A DNA stretch of 64,000 nt from positions 186,001 through 250,000 of the forward strand of contig NZ_UCNW01000004.1 in NCBI RefSeq assembly GCF_900474185.1, given 5' to 3'. Positions 50,892 through 61,283 of this stretch are shown here, in pieces (the stretch's first letter is position 1; each line of letters starts with the position of its first letter). The stretch comes from Synechococcus sp. UW69 (GTDB lineage: Bacteria > Cyanobacteriota > Cyanobacteriia > PCC-6307 > Cyanobiaceae). Position numbers and translations under genes: made by a program. The notes under the pieces are model-generated. The model ran no database searches. It had not been told where the DNA came from and worked only from the letters and a program-made list of their open reading frames with translations.

Positions 50892-52439
50892 ATGCTGGCA
50901 CGTTGTCTCAGTGCATCACTACAAGGTCTGGAGGCCAGGCCTGTGGTGGTGGAAGTGGATCTCGCCCCAGGCCTGCCGGGCGTCCAGCTGGTGGGCCTGC
51001 CAGACAAGGCCATTCAGGAGTCGCGGGAGCGCGTCCGCTCCGCCCTGCGCAACAGCGGCTTCCGCGGCCCCCTGGTTCGCGTGGTGATCAACCTTGCTCC
51101 GGCCGATCTACGCAAGGAAGGCCCCTCCTTTGATCTCCCGATTGCCTTGGCACTGTTGGTGGCCAGCGGGCAGCTCGCCCGCCCTCAGCTGGACGGCCTC
51201 TGGTGTGCTGGCGAATTGGGTCTCGACGGCAGCCTCAGGCCCTGTCGCGGAGTGATCGCCCTCGCCGACCAGGCCCATCAGCAGCAGGCCCGAGCCCTGG
51301 TGATCCCTCCCGCCAATGCCAGCGAAGCCAGCTTGATTGAGGGGCTGCCAATCCACACCGCGCCCAACCTGCGGGAGCTGGTTCTGCAACTCAAAGGAGA
51401 GCAACCCTGGCCCGTCATCGGTTGCAGCGGCTCCCGAGCATCAGGCCGCATCAATAGCCCGGAGCCCTCGCCATCCATTGAGACAAGCCTGGCTTCACGC
51501 GGCTTGGCCCTTTCCGCTGCAGGCGGCCACCATCTCCTGCTGGTGGGTCCCCCCGGCTGCGGCAAGACCCGCCTGGCCCATCACTTGCCACACCTGCTGC
51601 CGCCCCTGAGCCGGAAGGAAGCGCTCACCATCACACGCATCCATTCGATCGCCGGACATCTCCATGACATCGATCATCTGCAGCAGCAACGCCCCTTTCG
51701 ATCGCCCCATCACAGTTGCTCCGCAGCCGCCTTGCTGGGGGGAGGACGCTCGCCCCGTCCCGGCGAACTCAGCCTGGCCCACGGTGGTGTGCTCTTTCTC
51801 GATGAGCTAGCGGAATTTCCGCGAACAGTGCTGGATCAGTTGCGGCAGCCCCTGGAGGAAGGCGCCGTACAGATCAGCCGCTCCCAGCACAGCACTGTCT
51901 TCCCCGCCTTGATCACCTTGGTGGCAGCCACCAATCCCTGCCCCTGCGGATGGCATGGCGATCGCGACCATGGCTGTCGCTGCAGCATCAGCCAGCGCCA
52001 GCGGTACTGGCAGCGGCTCTCAGGCCCGCTTCTGGATCGGCTCGACCTACAACTGCGGCTCGAACGGCGCTCCGCCAAGGAGATGGCGAACGTGCTGAAT
52101 CCTCACGGCGCAACGACAGCCTCCGAGTCCTGGTGCAGCCCAGCACGGATTCAACGGGCCCGCCAGCGGATGCAGAGCCGCAATCCCGCCGGCTGCCGCA
52201 ATGGCCGACTGTCGGCAAAAGCGCTGCGGCAGAGCGGAGCAATCGAGACTGCGGCGCTGGATCTATGGGAACAATTGATCCAACAACGCGGCCTGAGCAC
52301 CCGCAGCAGTCTTCAGCTGTTGCGGGTGGCACGGACCATTGCTGATCTGAACGATCAGTCATCTGTTAACCGCAATGCCGTGGCGGAAGCGAGCTGCTAC
52401 CGCTGCACCGATCTGCTGAGGGGACCTGAACCTCAGTAG
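50892..52439 (+). CDS. comM: Mg-chelatase-like AAA+ ATPase ComM/YifB
   Basis: 515 residues. N-terminal domain VEVDLAPGLPGVQLVGLPDK, then a Walker A LLLVGPPGCGKTRLAHHLPH near 220, Walker B HGGVLFLDELAEFPR, and a zinc-like CPCGWHGDRDHGCRC segment near 345. ComM is a helicase that promotes branch migration during natural transformation. Full length. It overlaps the convergent small ORF by seven bases. Confidence 0.93.
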   Translation: MLARCLSASLQGLEARPVVVEVDLAPGLPGVQLVGLPDKAIQESRERVRSALRNSGFRGPLVRVVINLAPADLRKEGPSFDLPIALALLVASGQLARPQLDGLWCAGELGLDGSLRPCRGVIALADQAHQQQARALVIPPANASEASLIEGLPIHTAPNLRELVLQLKGEQPWPVIGCSGSRASGRINSPEPSPSIETSLASRGLALSAAGGHHLLLVGPPGCGKTRLAHHLPHLLPPLSRKEALTITRIHSIAGHLHDIDHLQQQRPFRSPHHSCSAAALLGGGRSPRPGELSLAHGGVLFLDELAEFPRTVLDQLRQPLEEGAVQISRSQHSTVFPALITLVAATNPCPCGWHGDRDHGCRCSISQRQRYWQRLSGPLLDRLDLQLRLERRSAKEMANVLNPHGATTASESWCSPARIQRARQRMQSRNPAGCRNGRLSAKALRQSGAIETAALDLWEQLIQQRGLSTRSSLQLLRVARTIADLNDQSSVNRNAVAEASCYRCTDLLRGPEPQ

Positions 52440-52582
52440 TTGCGCGCCCGCTTGTCCGGTGTATCCCGGTAGGGCTGGGTGCCGATCGGCGGGGGCTGGA
52501 GATGGCGGTCGTTGAGCGACCCCAGCGCATGGGTCATCGCTTCACCAAACCACTCGAACCATTGCACAACTGTGGTTTTCAT
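52433..52582 (-). CDS. 49-residue conserved small protein
   Basis: MKTTVVQWFEWFGEAMTHAL, then SLNDRHLQPPPIGTQPYRD and a basic end. ATG start and TGA stop; the last bases overlap the comM stop. Composition suggests a genuine, probably helical peptide with a proline-rich tail. No family name known. Confidence 0.6.
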   Translation of the reverse strand: MKTTVVQWFEWFGEAMTHALGSLNDRHLQPPPIGTQPYRDTPDKRARNY

Positions 52583-52666
52583 CACGGCCTCCTGGGTCTT
52601 CCTTCAGTGTGAGTTCACTGACAGGTCTCGACAACAGGTGTTTTGACCGGTTTTACCCCTCTCAGC

Positions 52667-53230
52667 TCAGGGAGTCGGTGCACTGTCTCGATAGACGTAG
52701 AGATGGCCCAGGCTTTTCTTGCCGTAGGCCCGTCGCTTCAGGGTCCACCCCGGCTCAAACTTCAGCTGAACAAAGCCACTGGCGGCCCCGCCGGCCCGGG
52801 CGACGAGCAGGGTCGGTTGGGAGGGATTCCGGGTCGGTGTCGCCAGCAACTCAATATCACTGCCGCTGTTCACCACGCTGAGCCGATAACGGGTGCCAAG
52901 GTCATCACCACCGATGCGCAGGGAATAGCCGTTGCCGTCGATGTAACGGTTGCAGACCCCGGTGAAATCAAACTTGGACAGCAGGGGATCCACCATCGCC
53001 GGCGAGCCAGCACCCACCGCAAAACACGGGCGTTTCGTGGTCCGCTGTTCGTAGATGTTCAACTGCGAGCGTTGCCCCTGGCCGATGGGAGCCGACACCA
53101 GAACAAAGTTGCTCATCTCCACGGGCACCGCCGTGAACAGAGAGCCCTGGGCCAAGGCCACTGGTACCGAGGTCGCTGCGAGAGCTAGGCCAGCAGCAGC
53201 CACGGTTCGAAAGCGTGCCATCACGTCCAT
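52667..53230 (-). CDS. DUF3747 secreted protein
   Basis: 187 residues. Signal peptide (VAAAGLALAATSVPVALAQG), then FVLVSAPIGQGQRSQLNIYE, two cysteines (PCFAV, GVCNRYI), and FVQLKFEPGWTLKRRAYGKK. This is the DUF3747 pattern, a cyanobacterial secreted family of unknown function (proposed to act in the cell envelope). ATG at 53230 or 53221. Confidence 0.88.
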   Translation of the reverse strand: MDVMARFRTVAAAGLALAATSVPVALAQGSLFTAVPVEMSNFVLVSAPIGQGQRSQLNIYEQRTTKRPCFAVGAGSPAMVDPLLSKFDFTGVCNRYIDGNGYSLRIGGDDLGTRYRLSVVNSGSDIELLATPTRNPSQPTLLVARAGGAASGFVQLKFEPGWTLKRRAYGKKSLGHLYVYRDSAPTP

Positions 53231-53280
53231 GGAGGAACTGAGCGGATCGTAAAAGTGATGCCTGAATCGGTCGCCCCCGA

Positions 53281-53478
53281 TCAGGCCGGTTTATTGAGGC
53301 GTATGGCGACCAGAAGGGTGCCAACGGTTGCGGGGGCCGCAAGGGCCAAGATCCAACTGGTGGCTTTGACCCCGAGGTCGGGATCGCCATAGGCCAGTTC
53401 GAAGACACAACCTGTGCTGGCAATGCCAAGAACACAGGCAAGGGCCAGGAAAACGCCGGCCAAGGGTTTCATTGGCAT
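53281..53478 (-). CDS. 65-residue protein with two membrane helices
   Basis: MPMKPLAGVFLALACVLGIA then a lumenal/periplasmic acidic loop with a cysteine and a second helix (WILALAAPATVGTLLVAIRL). The conserved look across helices suggests a real family. It is three bases downstream of the def stop, so probably co-transcribed. Confidence 0.65.
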   Translation of the reverse strand: MPMKPLAGVFLALACVLGIASTGCVFELAYGDPDLGVKATSWILALAAPATVGTLLVAIRLNKPA

Positions 53479-53481
53479 GGC

Positions 53482-54093
53482 TCAGGCGACGCTCCGAACA
53501 TGTTGGCGCTCGAAGCCCTTCTCCTTGAGCTCTTTCTGCAGACCGTCTTCATCGGTGACGCGATCGACGAACAACACGCCATTGAGATGGTCCATCTCAT
53601 GCTGAATGCAGCGGGCCATCAATCCATCGGCTTTCATCTTGCGGGGCCGACCCATCTCATCGCGAAAGCTCACTTCAATCGCCGTCGGGCGCACCACATC
53701 GAGATACACCCCAGGAATGCTGAGGCAGCCCTCCTCATAGGTATCGAGCCCGGCACTGGCCGCACTGATTTCCGGATTGATCAACACCAGAGGCGGTGTG
53801 GCCGCATTCTCCAAGTCGAGATCAATCACGAGCAGCTGCTGATGGATCCCCACCTGAGGTGCCGCCAGACCGATGCCCTTAGCGGTGTACATGCTGCGCA
53901 GCATGTCGCGGGCTAGCTCCCGCACCTGCTCATTCACCTTGCCGATGCGACGCGCCGACTTTCGCAGGACTTCATCGCCCAGGGTGTGAATCTCCAACGG
54001 CGGAGTTTCAAGGGCGGTTTTGGGGACCAGCATCGTGTCCCGCGACTTGTCGGCCTGACGGGCCAACTCTGCAAAGCTTCCTGCCAAGGCCAA
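53482..54093 (-). CDS. def: Peptide deformylase
   Basis: 203 residues. The three catalytic motifs are complete: GIGLAAPQVG, EEGCLSIPG and QHEMDHLNG (metal ligands Cys, His, His and the catalytic Glu). The enzyme removes the N-formyl group from nascent proteins. The N-terminal extension (about 30 residues) is common in cyanobacterial forms. Divergent from the S9 peptidase gene. Confidence 0.96.
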   Translation of the reverse strand: MALAGSFAELARQADKSRDTMLVPKTALETPPLEIHTLGDEVLRKSARRIGKVNEQVRELARDMLRSMYTAKGIGLAAPQVGIHQQLLVIDLDLENAATPPLVLINPEISAASAGLDTYEEGCLSIPGVYLDVVRPTAIEVSFRDEMGRPRKMKADGLMARCIQHEMDHLNGVLFVDRVTDEDGLQKELKEKGFERQHVRSVA

Positions 54094-54136
54094 CGCCGCG
54101 TTGATTCAGCATGGTAAGCGGCCTAATTCAGCCGCC

Positions 54137-56050
54137 ATGGGAGCCGTTCCGTTATCCGCGCAGCATGCCGTCGGCCGTTTGCCGGGGCTCAAGGAACCGG
54201 TACTGGTCAGCGGACCCGATGCAACGGTGTGGCTGATCTGGCTGGAGCAACGTCCCCAGGAACGGGGCCGCACCACAGCCTTGATTCGCCGTTTCGGCGA
54301 TTCCGAAGCGGACCCTCTGGAGCTGACGCCGGCCCCCAGCAACCTGCGCAGTCGCGTACATGACTACGGCGGCGGGGTGCTCGCCACTGCTGTGGAGCAG
54401 GACAGGCTGATCCTGAGCTGGATCGACAGCGGCTGCGTCTGGCGTCAGGACTGGCGCCTGCCAAAGACCAACACAGACCATCCCACCCCCCTGGCGGCAG
54501 CCGAACGGCTCAGCCGGGAGGGCGACTGGGCGCTGGCGGATGGCGTGCTCGATCTGCCCAGGCAGCGCTGGATCGGAATCCGTGAAGTCGAGGGCCGTGA
54601 CGAGCTGGTGAGCCTGGCGTTGAGCGGGGCCGATCAGACCCCGTTGCTGCTGCACCAACCGGCGGACTTTGCCGGCTATGGATGCTTGAGCCCCGATGGC
54701 CAGCGCTTCGCCTGGGTGGAATGGCAGCAACCCGCCATGCCCTGGGACAGCAGCAGTCTCTGGTGCGCGGGGTTCAGCGACACGGGCGGGCTGCTCCAGC
54801 CCCGTCAGTTGGCCGGGGGCGACGGCATCTCGGTGTTTCAACCCCAGTGGCTGTCCGACGGACAGTTGCTTGTGGCGGAAGACAGCACGGGTTGGTGGAA
54901 TCTGATGCTCCAACCCAGCGCCGATTCCGACTGGGAAAGGCCCTGGCCGATGGCCGCTGAAACAGCCATGCCCCAATGGATCTATGGGATGAGCACCACG
55001 GCTTGGGATGGCGAACAGCTGATTGCAGCCGTGTGCAGCCGCGGGGCCTGGTCGTTGCAACGGCTCAGTCTGGATGGAAGCGTGCAGCCGTTGCCGCAGC
55101 CCTTTGATGATCTGGCGGGATTGAATGCCTGCCACGGCCGCGCCGTGGCCGTGGCCAGCAACGGCACCAGCGTGGCCGGACTGCTGGAACTCGACCTGCG
55201 ACCGGCGACCGCCCTCTGGAGCCACAGCCCTGCCATACCAGCACCCTTAGCGGCAGAAGAGATCAGCGTGGCCGAACCGCTGTGGTTCAACGGCCACCAA
55301 GGGGAACGCACCCATGCCTGGTACTACCCCCCCAGCAGCAAACCACCAGGGGCAGCCCCACTGCTGGTGAAAAGCCACAGCGGACCAACGGCCATGGCCC
55401 GCCGCGGCCTCAGCCTGGCGATCCAGTACTGGACCTCCCGTGGCTGGGGCGTGGTGGATGTGAATTACGGCGGCTCAACGGGGTTCGGCCGGGATTACCG
55501 GGAACGGCTGAACGGTGGCTGGGGGGTGGTGGATGTGGCCGACTGCGCCGCAGCAGCCCGGGCCTTGATCGACTCCGGTCGCGCTGATCCCGACAAGATC
55601 GCCATCGAAGGTGGGAGTGCTGGCGGGTTCACCACCCTGGCGGCTCTGTGTTTTACCGATGTGTTCCAGGCCGGTGCCTGCCGCTATGCAGTGTGTGATC
55701 TCACCGCCATGGCCGAAGACACCCACCGGTTTGAGGCGCGCTACTGCGATGGTCTGGTGGGGGCATGGCCAACGGAACGTCATCTCTATGAGAAGCGATC
55801 GCCCCTGCTACATGCGGATCAAATTCGCTGTCCGGTGCTGTTCTTCCAGGGGTTAAAAGACAAGGTGGTGCCTCCGGAACAGACCGAGCGCATGGCCGAA
55901 GCCCTGCGCAGCAACGGCATACCGGTGGAGGTGCGGCTCTTCGACGACGAAGGCCATGGCTTCCGCAACCAGAGCACCCAGATCCAGGTTTTGGAAGAGA
56001 CCGAAGCCTTTTTCCGACGTCAATTGGGCTTGGCGGAGCAACGGATCTGA
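54137..56050 (+). CDS. S9 prolyl-oligopeptidase-family peptidase
   Basis: 637 residues from ATG 54137 (TTG 54101 would add 12). Residues 1 to about 390 form a beta-propeller (FAWVEWQQPAMPWDSSSLWC), and 400-637 an alpha/beta hydrolase with Ser in EGGSAGGF, Asp in QGLKDKVVP and His in DDEGHGF. Related to acylaminoacyl- and dipeptidyl-peptidases that trim short peptides. No signal peptide. It is divergent from def. Confidence 0.9.
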   Translation: MGAVPLSAQHAVGRLPGLKEPVLVSGPDATVWLIWLEQRPQERGRTTALIRRFGDSEADPLELTPAPSNLRSRVHDYGGGVLATAVEQDRLILSWIDSGCVWRQDWRLPKTNTDHPTPLAAAERLSREGDWALADGVLDLPRQRWIGIREVEGRDELVSLALSGADQTPLLLHQPADFAGYGCLSPDGQRFAWVEWQQPAMPWDSSSLWCAGFSDTGGLLQPRQLAGGDGISVFQPQWLSDGQLLVAEDSTGWWNLMLQPSADSDWERPWPMAAETAMPQWIYGMSTTAWDGEQLIAAVCSRGAWSLQRLSLDGSVQPLPQPFDDLAGLNACHGRAVAVASNGTSVAGLLELDLRPATALWSHSPAIPAPLAAEEISVAEPLWFNGHQGERTHAWYYPPSSKPPGAAPLLVKSHSGPTAMARRGLSLAIQYWTSRGWGVVDVNYGGSTGFGRDYRERLNGGWGVVDVADCAAAARALIDSGRADPDKIAIEGGSAGGFTTLAALCFTDVFQAGACRYAVCDLTAMAEDTHRFEARYCDGLVGAWPTERHLYEKRSPLLHADQIRCPVLFFQGLKDKVVPPEQTERMAEALRSNGIPVEVRLFDDEGHGFRNQSTQIQVLEETEAFFRRQLGLAEQRI

Positions 56051-56369
56051 AACACTCAATATTCAGAATTGAGCCAATGCTTCAGCGCTGGCATGGAGAA
56101 GTTGTCGAGATCTTGATCACTACAGGCAATGCTCTGGCAACACCAATCCATTGATCAGCTTTAAAGCGATGAACGTGATCGACCCAAAAGCGCTGCCAGG
56201 CCCTTTTCCCAACGAAGACTGAGCTAGCAGATGGTTACAACCCACACAACCGGGTTCAGCAAATGTGATGGCTTAAGCGAGCAACCAACAGGAACGTTCA
56301 ACCTGTGCCCCATGGAACGGATGAGACTGCAGCGGGTCTGAGATGGTGAGCAAAGCTTCCTGAGTATTA
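56051..56369. other. Intergenic stretch without a supportable gene
   Basis: No open frame with protein-like composition and no RNA gene seen in these 319 bp. Presumably it contains the 3' end of the peptidase transcript and the promoter of the DUF4278 gene. Confidence 0.4.
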
Positions 56370-56543
56370 ATGCGGATCCTGCGTTATCGCGGCAACAGCT
56401 ACGCCAGCCCTGAACCGATCAACGCAGCACCCCGTGCCGGCGTGCGGTCTTACCGCTGGGTGCAGTACGCCATCCAAAGCGACAACGTCGTCCCCCTGGA
56501 GCAACGCGAATGCATTTCGAACGATCAGCAGCTGGCCGCCTGA
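56370..56543 (+). CDS. DUF4278 small protein
   Basis: 57 residues: MRILRYRGNSYASPEPINAA. The MxLxYRGxxY opening followed by an RSYRW element defines the cyanobacterial DUF4278 family, of unknown function. ATG start. It converges with sufS seven bases later. Confidence 0.8.
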   Translation: MRILRYRGNSYASPEPINAAPRAGVRSYRWVQYAIQSDNVVPLEQRECISNDQQLAA

Positions 56544-56549
56544 GTCGGC

Positions 56550-57830
56550 TCAGCTGTGTTCGCGCAGGAAGGCGACCGTGGAAGCGAGCTCCTCGCTGAA
56601 GCGGTCGATCTCTTCAAAGGTGCTGGTGAAGCTCAGGCTGGCCCGGGCTGAAGCCGTGACGTCATACAAACGGTGCAAGGGCTGACAGCAGTGGTGACCA
56701 CTGCGAATACAGATCCCGGACGCATCAATCAGCGCGGCAATGTCGTTGGCATGCACGCCATCCACCAGGAATGTGGCGAGGGCACCGCGGTCGGGCTGCT
56801 GATCCGGCGTCGGCCCCAAGACCCGCACACCATCAATGGCCTGCAGCCTGTTGAACAGATGCCGGGTGAGCTGAGCCTCCCAGGCCTGAATCGCCTCCAG
56901 ACCAACTGCCTGCAGATAGCGAATTGCGGCACCCATGCCCACCGCTTCTCCAATGGCAGGGGTTCCAGCTTCGAACTTGTGGGGCAGCACCGCCCAGGTG
57001 CTGTGATCCAGGAAGACGTCTTGGATCATCTCCCCACCGCCGAGGAAGGGAGGCATCGCCTCCAGCAGAGACTCCCGCGCCCAAAGAAAGCCCATGCCGG
57101 TGGGCCCGCAGAGCTTGTGGGACGAGCCGACAAGAAAGTCGGCCTCCATCGCTGCCACATCAATCGGCTTGTGGGCCAGGCTCTGGCATGCATCAACCAG
57201 CACGCAGGCGCCAACGGCATGGGCCGCCGGGATCACCTGATCAAGGGGATTGCAGCAGCCGAGTGCATTGCTGATGTGCACCAGGCTCACCAGCCGGGTG
57301 CGCTGGCTGAGCTGGGCCTGGAAATCCTCCAAATCCAGCTCACCGGATTCGGTGATGCCGACATGACGCAGCACACAACCGGTGCGCTGGGCCAGGAGCT
57401 GCCAAGGCACCAGATTGCTGTGGTGCTCCATCACGGTGAGGAGAATTTCGTCCCCCTCCCTCAGGTTGGCGTCACCCCAAGTGCGCGCCACGAGGTTGAT
57501 CGCTTCACTGGCATTGCGGGTAAAGACGATCTCCCGGGAAGTGGCGGCACCCACGAAGGCCGCAGTCGTGCTGCGGGCTGCCTCAAAAGCATCGGTGGCG
57601 CGGGCACTGAGCTGGTGGGCGCCGCGATGCACGTTGGCGTTGTCGCAGCTGTAGTACTGCTGCAGCGCCTCCAGCACCTGGCGGGGCTTCTGACTGGTGG
57701 CGGCGTGATCGAGATAAATCAGCGGCCGGCCATCGGGAGCCAGCTGCTCAAGAATCGGGAAGTCGGAACGATATCGAGAGGATAAATCCACGAAATCCGC
57801 ACCAGATCGTGCTTTTGCGGTGATTGTCAT
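56550..57830 (-). CDS. sufS: Cysteine desulfurase SufS
   Basis: 426 residues. PLIYLDHAATSQKP, the PLP lysine in VGSSHKLCGPTGMGFLWA, and the persulfide-forming Cys381 in IRSGHHCCQPLHRLYD. SufS mobilises sulfur from cysteine for Fe-S assembly and acts with SufE. Last gene of the ftrC-sufBCDS run; its ATG overlaps the sufD stop by four bases. Confidence 0.96.
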   Translation of the reverse strand: MTITAKARSGADFVDLSSRYRSDFPILEQLAPDGRPLIYLDHAATSQKPRQVLEALQQYYSCDNANVHRGAHQLSARATDAFEAARSTTAAFVGAATSREIVFTRNASEAINLVARTWGDANLREGDEILLTVMEHHSNLVPWQLLAQRTGCVLRHVGITESGELDLEDFQAQLSQRTRLVSLVHISNALGCCNPLDQVIPAAHAVGACVLVDACQSLAHKPIDVAAMEADFLVGSSHKLCGPTGMGFLWARESLLEAMPPFLGGGEMIQDVFLDHSTWAVLPHKFEAGTPAIGEAVGMGAAIRYLQAVGLEAIQAWEAQLTRHLFNRLQAIDGVRVLGPTPDQQPDRGALATFLVDGVHANDIAALIDASGICIRSGHHCCQPLHRLYDVTASARASLSFTSTFEEIDRFSEELASTVAFLREHS

Positions 57831-59005
57831 GGGGCAAGGCTGCCCATCACGCGCTTCAGGGGACGCCAGGCCTGCGCAGCAGCAGGCAGCTGCTCGATCA
57901 CCTCCTGGCAGGCCCCGCGCAACAGCAGCGCGGTCGCCTCCGCCGCGGCGATCCCACGACTCTGGAGATAGAACAACTGATCGTCCTGGAGCTGAGACAC
58001 GGTGGCGCCGTGGGCGCAGCGCACATCGTCCGCCACGATTTCCAGCTCGGGCTTGGTGTCGACCCGGGCGCGATCAGACAGCAGCAGGTTGCGGCTCAAC
58101 TGCGCCGCATTGGTGCGCTGGGCATCGCGGGGAACACTGATGGCACCGTTGAAAATCGCGTGGGATTGGCCACCGGCCAGGCATTTCTGCAACTGATCCA
58201 ACTCCCCTTCAGGCCCGTCGAAACGCACCGCGGTATGGGTGGCCAGCTGCTGTTCGGCGCCGGTCACCGCCAAGCCCTTGAGCACGGTCTGCGCTTGTCC
58301 ATCCACCTGCACCACCCGGGGCTCCACCCGTCCAAAGCTCCAGCCCTGAACGACCGAGGTGAGGGCATAGGAGCTGCGGGGCTCCTGCTCAACCGCCAGA
58401 TGCGCCATCAACGACGAAGCGCCATCAGCCGTGGCCAGCACCCCATGCCGCAGTTGCGCCTCCTGCCCCAAATGCACTTCCAGCACGTGGCTGTGGGCGG
58501 ACGCACCCTCCGCCAACAACACCTGCAGCAACTCAAGCTCCGCCTTTTCCTCGAGCAGCAGTAGCACCCGGGTGGCGTTCAACCCGGCACCCGCCGCGAG
58601 GACCAGTTCCAGCGAACCCACGCACCCCTGCACCCTGAGGGCCAGGATCTGCTGCGCTTTGGCGTGGTTGAACTCCACCGGCCAGGCCTGGGCGCAACCG
58701 CAGCAATCAAGGGTGTGACCGAGGGCCTGCTTCAGCTCATCAGCATTGAGAACCGTGATCCCCTCTGGAAGGAGCTGCCCTGCCAAGGGATCGTCAGAAC
58801 CGTTGAGCACCAGACGGGTCACCCCCTCCGAGCTGGGCGGCAGTGGTGCTGAACTCTTTGACGCACTGGTCGGCAACGCCGACACAGCCGCAAGACGCTT
58901 GAGGTCGGTGAGTCGCCAGGACTCTTCCCGGCGGCTGGGCAGACCGAGGTGCTCCAACGCGGCGCGACCGCGCTCCTGAACCGGCGCCAGCACACTGCTC
59001 AACAT
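57827..59005 (-). CDS. sufD: Fe-S cluster assembly protein SufD
   Basis: 392 residues with the typical SufD beginning (REESWRLTDLKRLAAVSA) and C-terminal beta-helix core ending DDVRCAHGATVSQLQDDQLF then YLQSRGI. SufD forms SufBC2D with SufB and SufC. More variable than SufB, as usual. It starts two bases after the sufC stop and overlaps sufS. Confidence 0.95.
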   Translation of the reverse strand: MLSSVLAPVQERGRAALEHLGLPSRREESWRLTDLKRLAAVSALPTSASKSSAPLPPSSEGVTRLVLNGSDDPLAGQLLPEGITVLNADELKQALGHTLDCCGCAQAWPVEFNHAKAQQILALRVQGCVGSLELVLAAGAGLNATRVLLLLEEKAELELLQVLLAEGASAHSHVLEVHLGQEAQLRHGVLATADGASSLMAHLAVEQEPRSSYALTSVVQGWSFGRVEPRVVQVDGQAQTVLKGLAVTGAEQQLATHTAVRFDGPEGELDQLQKCLAGGQSHAIFNGAISVPRDAQRTNAAQLSRNLLLSDRARVDTKPELEIVADDVRCAHGATVSQLQDDQLFYLQSRGIAAAEATALLLRGACQEVIEQLPAAAQAWRPLKRVMGSLAP

Positions 59006-59007
59006 GA

Positions 59008-59796
59008 TTAAGCAGCCCCCTGGGTGGCCAGCTCCTGATCCACCCAGTCGTATCCGGTCTGCTCGAGCTCAAGGGCCAGTTCCCGTCCGCCAGTGCGCAG
59101 GATCTGGCCCGCAGCCATCACATGGACATAGTCCGGGGTTATCTCATCAAGAAGACGCTGGTAGTGGGTGATCAACAGCGTGGCGTTGTCTTCCGTCGCC
59201 AATTGATTCACTCCACCGGCAACGATGCGCAGGGCGTCGATATCGAGACCCGAATCGGTTTCATCGAGAATCGCCACCACAGGCTCAAGCAGCGCCATCT
59301 GCAGGATCTCGTTGCGCTTTTTCTCACCACCGGAGAACCCTTCATTCACACTCCGCTCGAGGAAGGCGGGGTCCATCTGCACCACCTTGAGCTTGTCGTG
59401 CACGTGATCCTCAAAGGCAAACGTGTCGAGCTCCTCCTCCCCCTGTTTCTCCCGCCGAGCATTGGTGGACACCCGCAGGAACTCCAGGTTGCTGACGCCG
59501 GGGATCTCAACCGGGTACTGAAATCCGAGAAACACCCCCAGCCGGGCCCGTTCCTCAGGATCCAGCTCAAACAGATCCTGACCGCGGTAGCGAACGGTGC
59601 CGCCCGTGACTCGATACGCCGGATGCCCAGCCAACACCTTGGAGAGAGTGCTCTTGCCACTGCCGTTGCGGCCCATCACGGCATGGATCTCACCAGCACG
59701 CACCTGCAGATTCACCCCCTTGAGGATGGGATTGTCCTCGACGGAGGCATGCAGGTCTTGGATGTCGAGCAGCAGCTCAGCGTCAGGGCGAATCAC
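59008..59796 (-). CDS. sufC: Fe-S cluster assembly ATPase SufC
   Basis: 262 residues. Walker [21 protein letters not shown], signature [17 protein letters not shown], Walker [20 protein letters not shown]. The KKRNEI segment is diagnostic for SufC. It drives conformational change of SufBD during cluster assembly. 42 bp after sufB. Confidence 0.97.
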   Translation of the reverse strand: MIRPDAELLLDIQDLHASVEDNPILKGVNLQVRAGEIHAVMGRNGSGKSTLSKVLAGHPAYRVTGGTVRYRGQDLFELDPEERARLGVFLGFQYPVEIPGVSNLEFLRVSTNARREKQGEEELDTFAFEDHVHDKLKVVQMDPAFLERSVNEGFSGGEKKRNEILQMALLEPVVAILDETDSGLDIDALRIVAGGVNQLATEDNATLLITHYQRLLDEITPDYVHVMAAGQILRTGGRELALELEQTGYDWVDQELATQGAA

Positions 59797-59838
59797 GGAA
59801 GGAGGCGTTGAAAAACAGAGACAGGGTGGAGACAGGGA

Positions 59839-61278
59839 TCAGCCCACGGATCCCTCGAGTTTGAGGGCCAACAATTTGTCAGCCTCAGCAGCGAACTCCA
59901 TGGGCAGCTGGTTGAAGACGTCGCGGCAGAAGCCACTGACCATCATTGAGACGGCTTCTTCAAAACCAATGCCACGGCTCTGGAGATAGAAGAGCTGGTC
60001 TTCGGAGATGCGACAGGTGCTGGCCTCGTGCTCGATGGCCGCCTGCGGCTGCTGAGAACGGATGTAGGGGTACGTGTTCGCAGCAGCCTGATCGCCAATC
60101 AGCATCGAATCGCACTGGCTGTAGTTACGAGCTCCCTTGGCATTGGGCCCCATTTGCACAAGGCCTCGGTAGCTGTTGCTGGAGCGTCCGGCGCTGATGC
60201 CTTTGCTCACGATCGTGGAGCGGGTGCGCGGTCCGACATGGACCATCTTCGTTCCGGTATCGGCCTGCTGGCAGTTGTTGGTGAGTGCAACGGAATAGAA
60301 CTCACCTACCGAATCAGCACCTTGCAGCACACAGCTGGGGTACTTCCAGGTGATGGCCGAACCGGTCTCCACCTGGGTCCAGCTGATGCGGCTGCGATCA
60401 CCGCGGCACTGGCCGCGCTTGGTCACGAAGTTGTAGATCCCGCCGACACCGTTTTCATCGCCGGCATACCAGTTCTGAACCGTGGAGTACTTGATGGAGG
60501 CATCCTCAAGGGTCACCAGTTCAACCACCGCAGCGTGGAGCTGGTTGGTGTCAAACATCGGGGCGGTGCAGCCCTCGAGGTAACTCACCGAGGCACCTTC
60601 TTCGGCCACGATCAGGGTCCGCTCGAACTGACCGGTGTCCCCGGAATTGATCCTGAAATAGGTGGACAACTCCATCGGACACTCCACCCCTTTCGGGATG
60701 AAAACAAAGGATCCGTCGCTGAACACCGCTGAGTTCAGGGCGGCGAAGTAGTTGTCGTTGCTGGAGACAACAGTGCCGAGGTAACGCTCGATCAGCTCGG
60801 GGTGCTCTTTCACCGCTTCACTGAAAGAACAGAACACCACACCGTGTTCCGCCAACTTCTCTTTGTAGGTGGTGGCGATCGACACGCTGTCGAAAACAGC
60901 ATCCACAGCGACATTGCTGAGGCGCTTCTGTTCGCTCAACGGGATGCCGAGCTTGTCGAAGGTTTCCAGAAGCTTCGGATCCACCTCATCAAGGCTGGCC
61001 TTCTTGTCCTGCTGCTTGGGCGCGGCGTAGTAAACGATGTCTTGGTAGTCGATCTCGGGATAGCCGAGAGCAGCCCAATCAGGCTCCTCCAGGGTGAGCC
61101 AGTGGCGGAAGGCCTTGAGCCGAAACTGGAGCAGAAACTCCGGCTCTTCCTTCTTGGCCGAAATCAAACGAACGACCTCCTCGCTGAGACCCTTGGCGAT
61201 TTTGTCGGTCTCGATCTCGGTGACAAAGCCGTACTTGTACGGCTGACTGACGAGATCCCGTGTGGAGGTACTGGTCAT
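59839..61278 (-). CDS. sufB: Fe-S cluster assembly scaffold SufB
   Basis: 479 residues, standard length. It opens [20 protein letters not shown] and contains [18 protein letters not shown] and [20 protein letters not shown] segments, then [20 protein letters not shown] and a C-terminal core with [20 protein letters not shown]. SufB carries the nascent cluster. Five bases separate it from the ftrC stop, so the two are co-transcribed. Confidence 0.97.
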   Translation of the reverse strand: MTSTSTRDLVSQPYKYGFVTEIETDKIAKGLSEEVVRLISAKKEEPEFLLQFRLKAFRHWLTLEEPDWAALGYPEIDYQDIVYYAAPKQQDKKASLDEVDPKLLETFDKLGIPLSEQKRLSNVAVDAVFDSVSIATTYKEKLAEHGVVFCSFSEAVKEHPELIERYLGTVVSSNDNYFAALNSAVFSDGSFVFIPKGVECPMELSTYFRINSGDTGQFERTLIVAEEGASVSYLEGCTAPMFDTNQLHAAVVELVTLEDASIKYSTVQNWYAGDENGVGGIYNFVTKRGQCRGDRSRISWTQVETGSAITWKYPSCVLQGADSVGEFYSVALTNNCQQADTGTKMVHVGPRTRSTIVSKGISAGRSSNSYRGLVQMGPNAKGARNYSQCDSMLIGDQAAANTYPYIRSQQPQAAIEHEASTCRISEDQLFYLQSRGIGFEEAVSMMVSGFCRDVFNQLPMEFAAEADKLLALKLEGSVG

Positions 61279-61283
61279 TCCGT

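Noticed and set aside
56434..56685. 83-codon ORF spanning the DUF4278 gene and sufS end
   Set aside because: It lies across two real genes in other frames.
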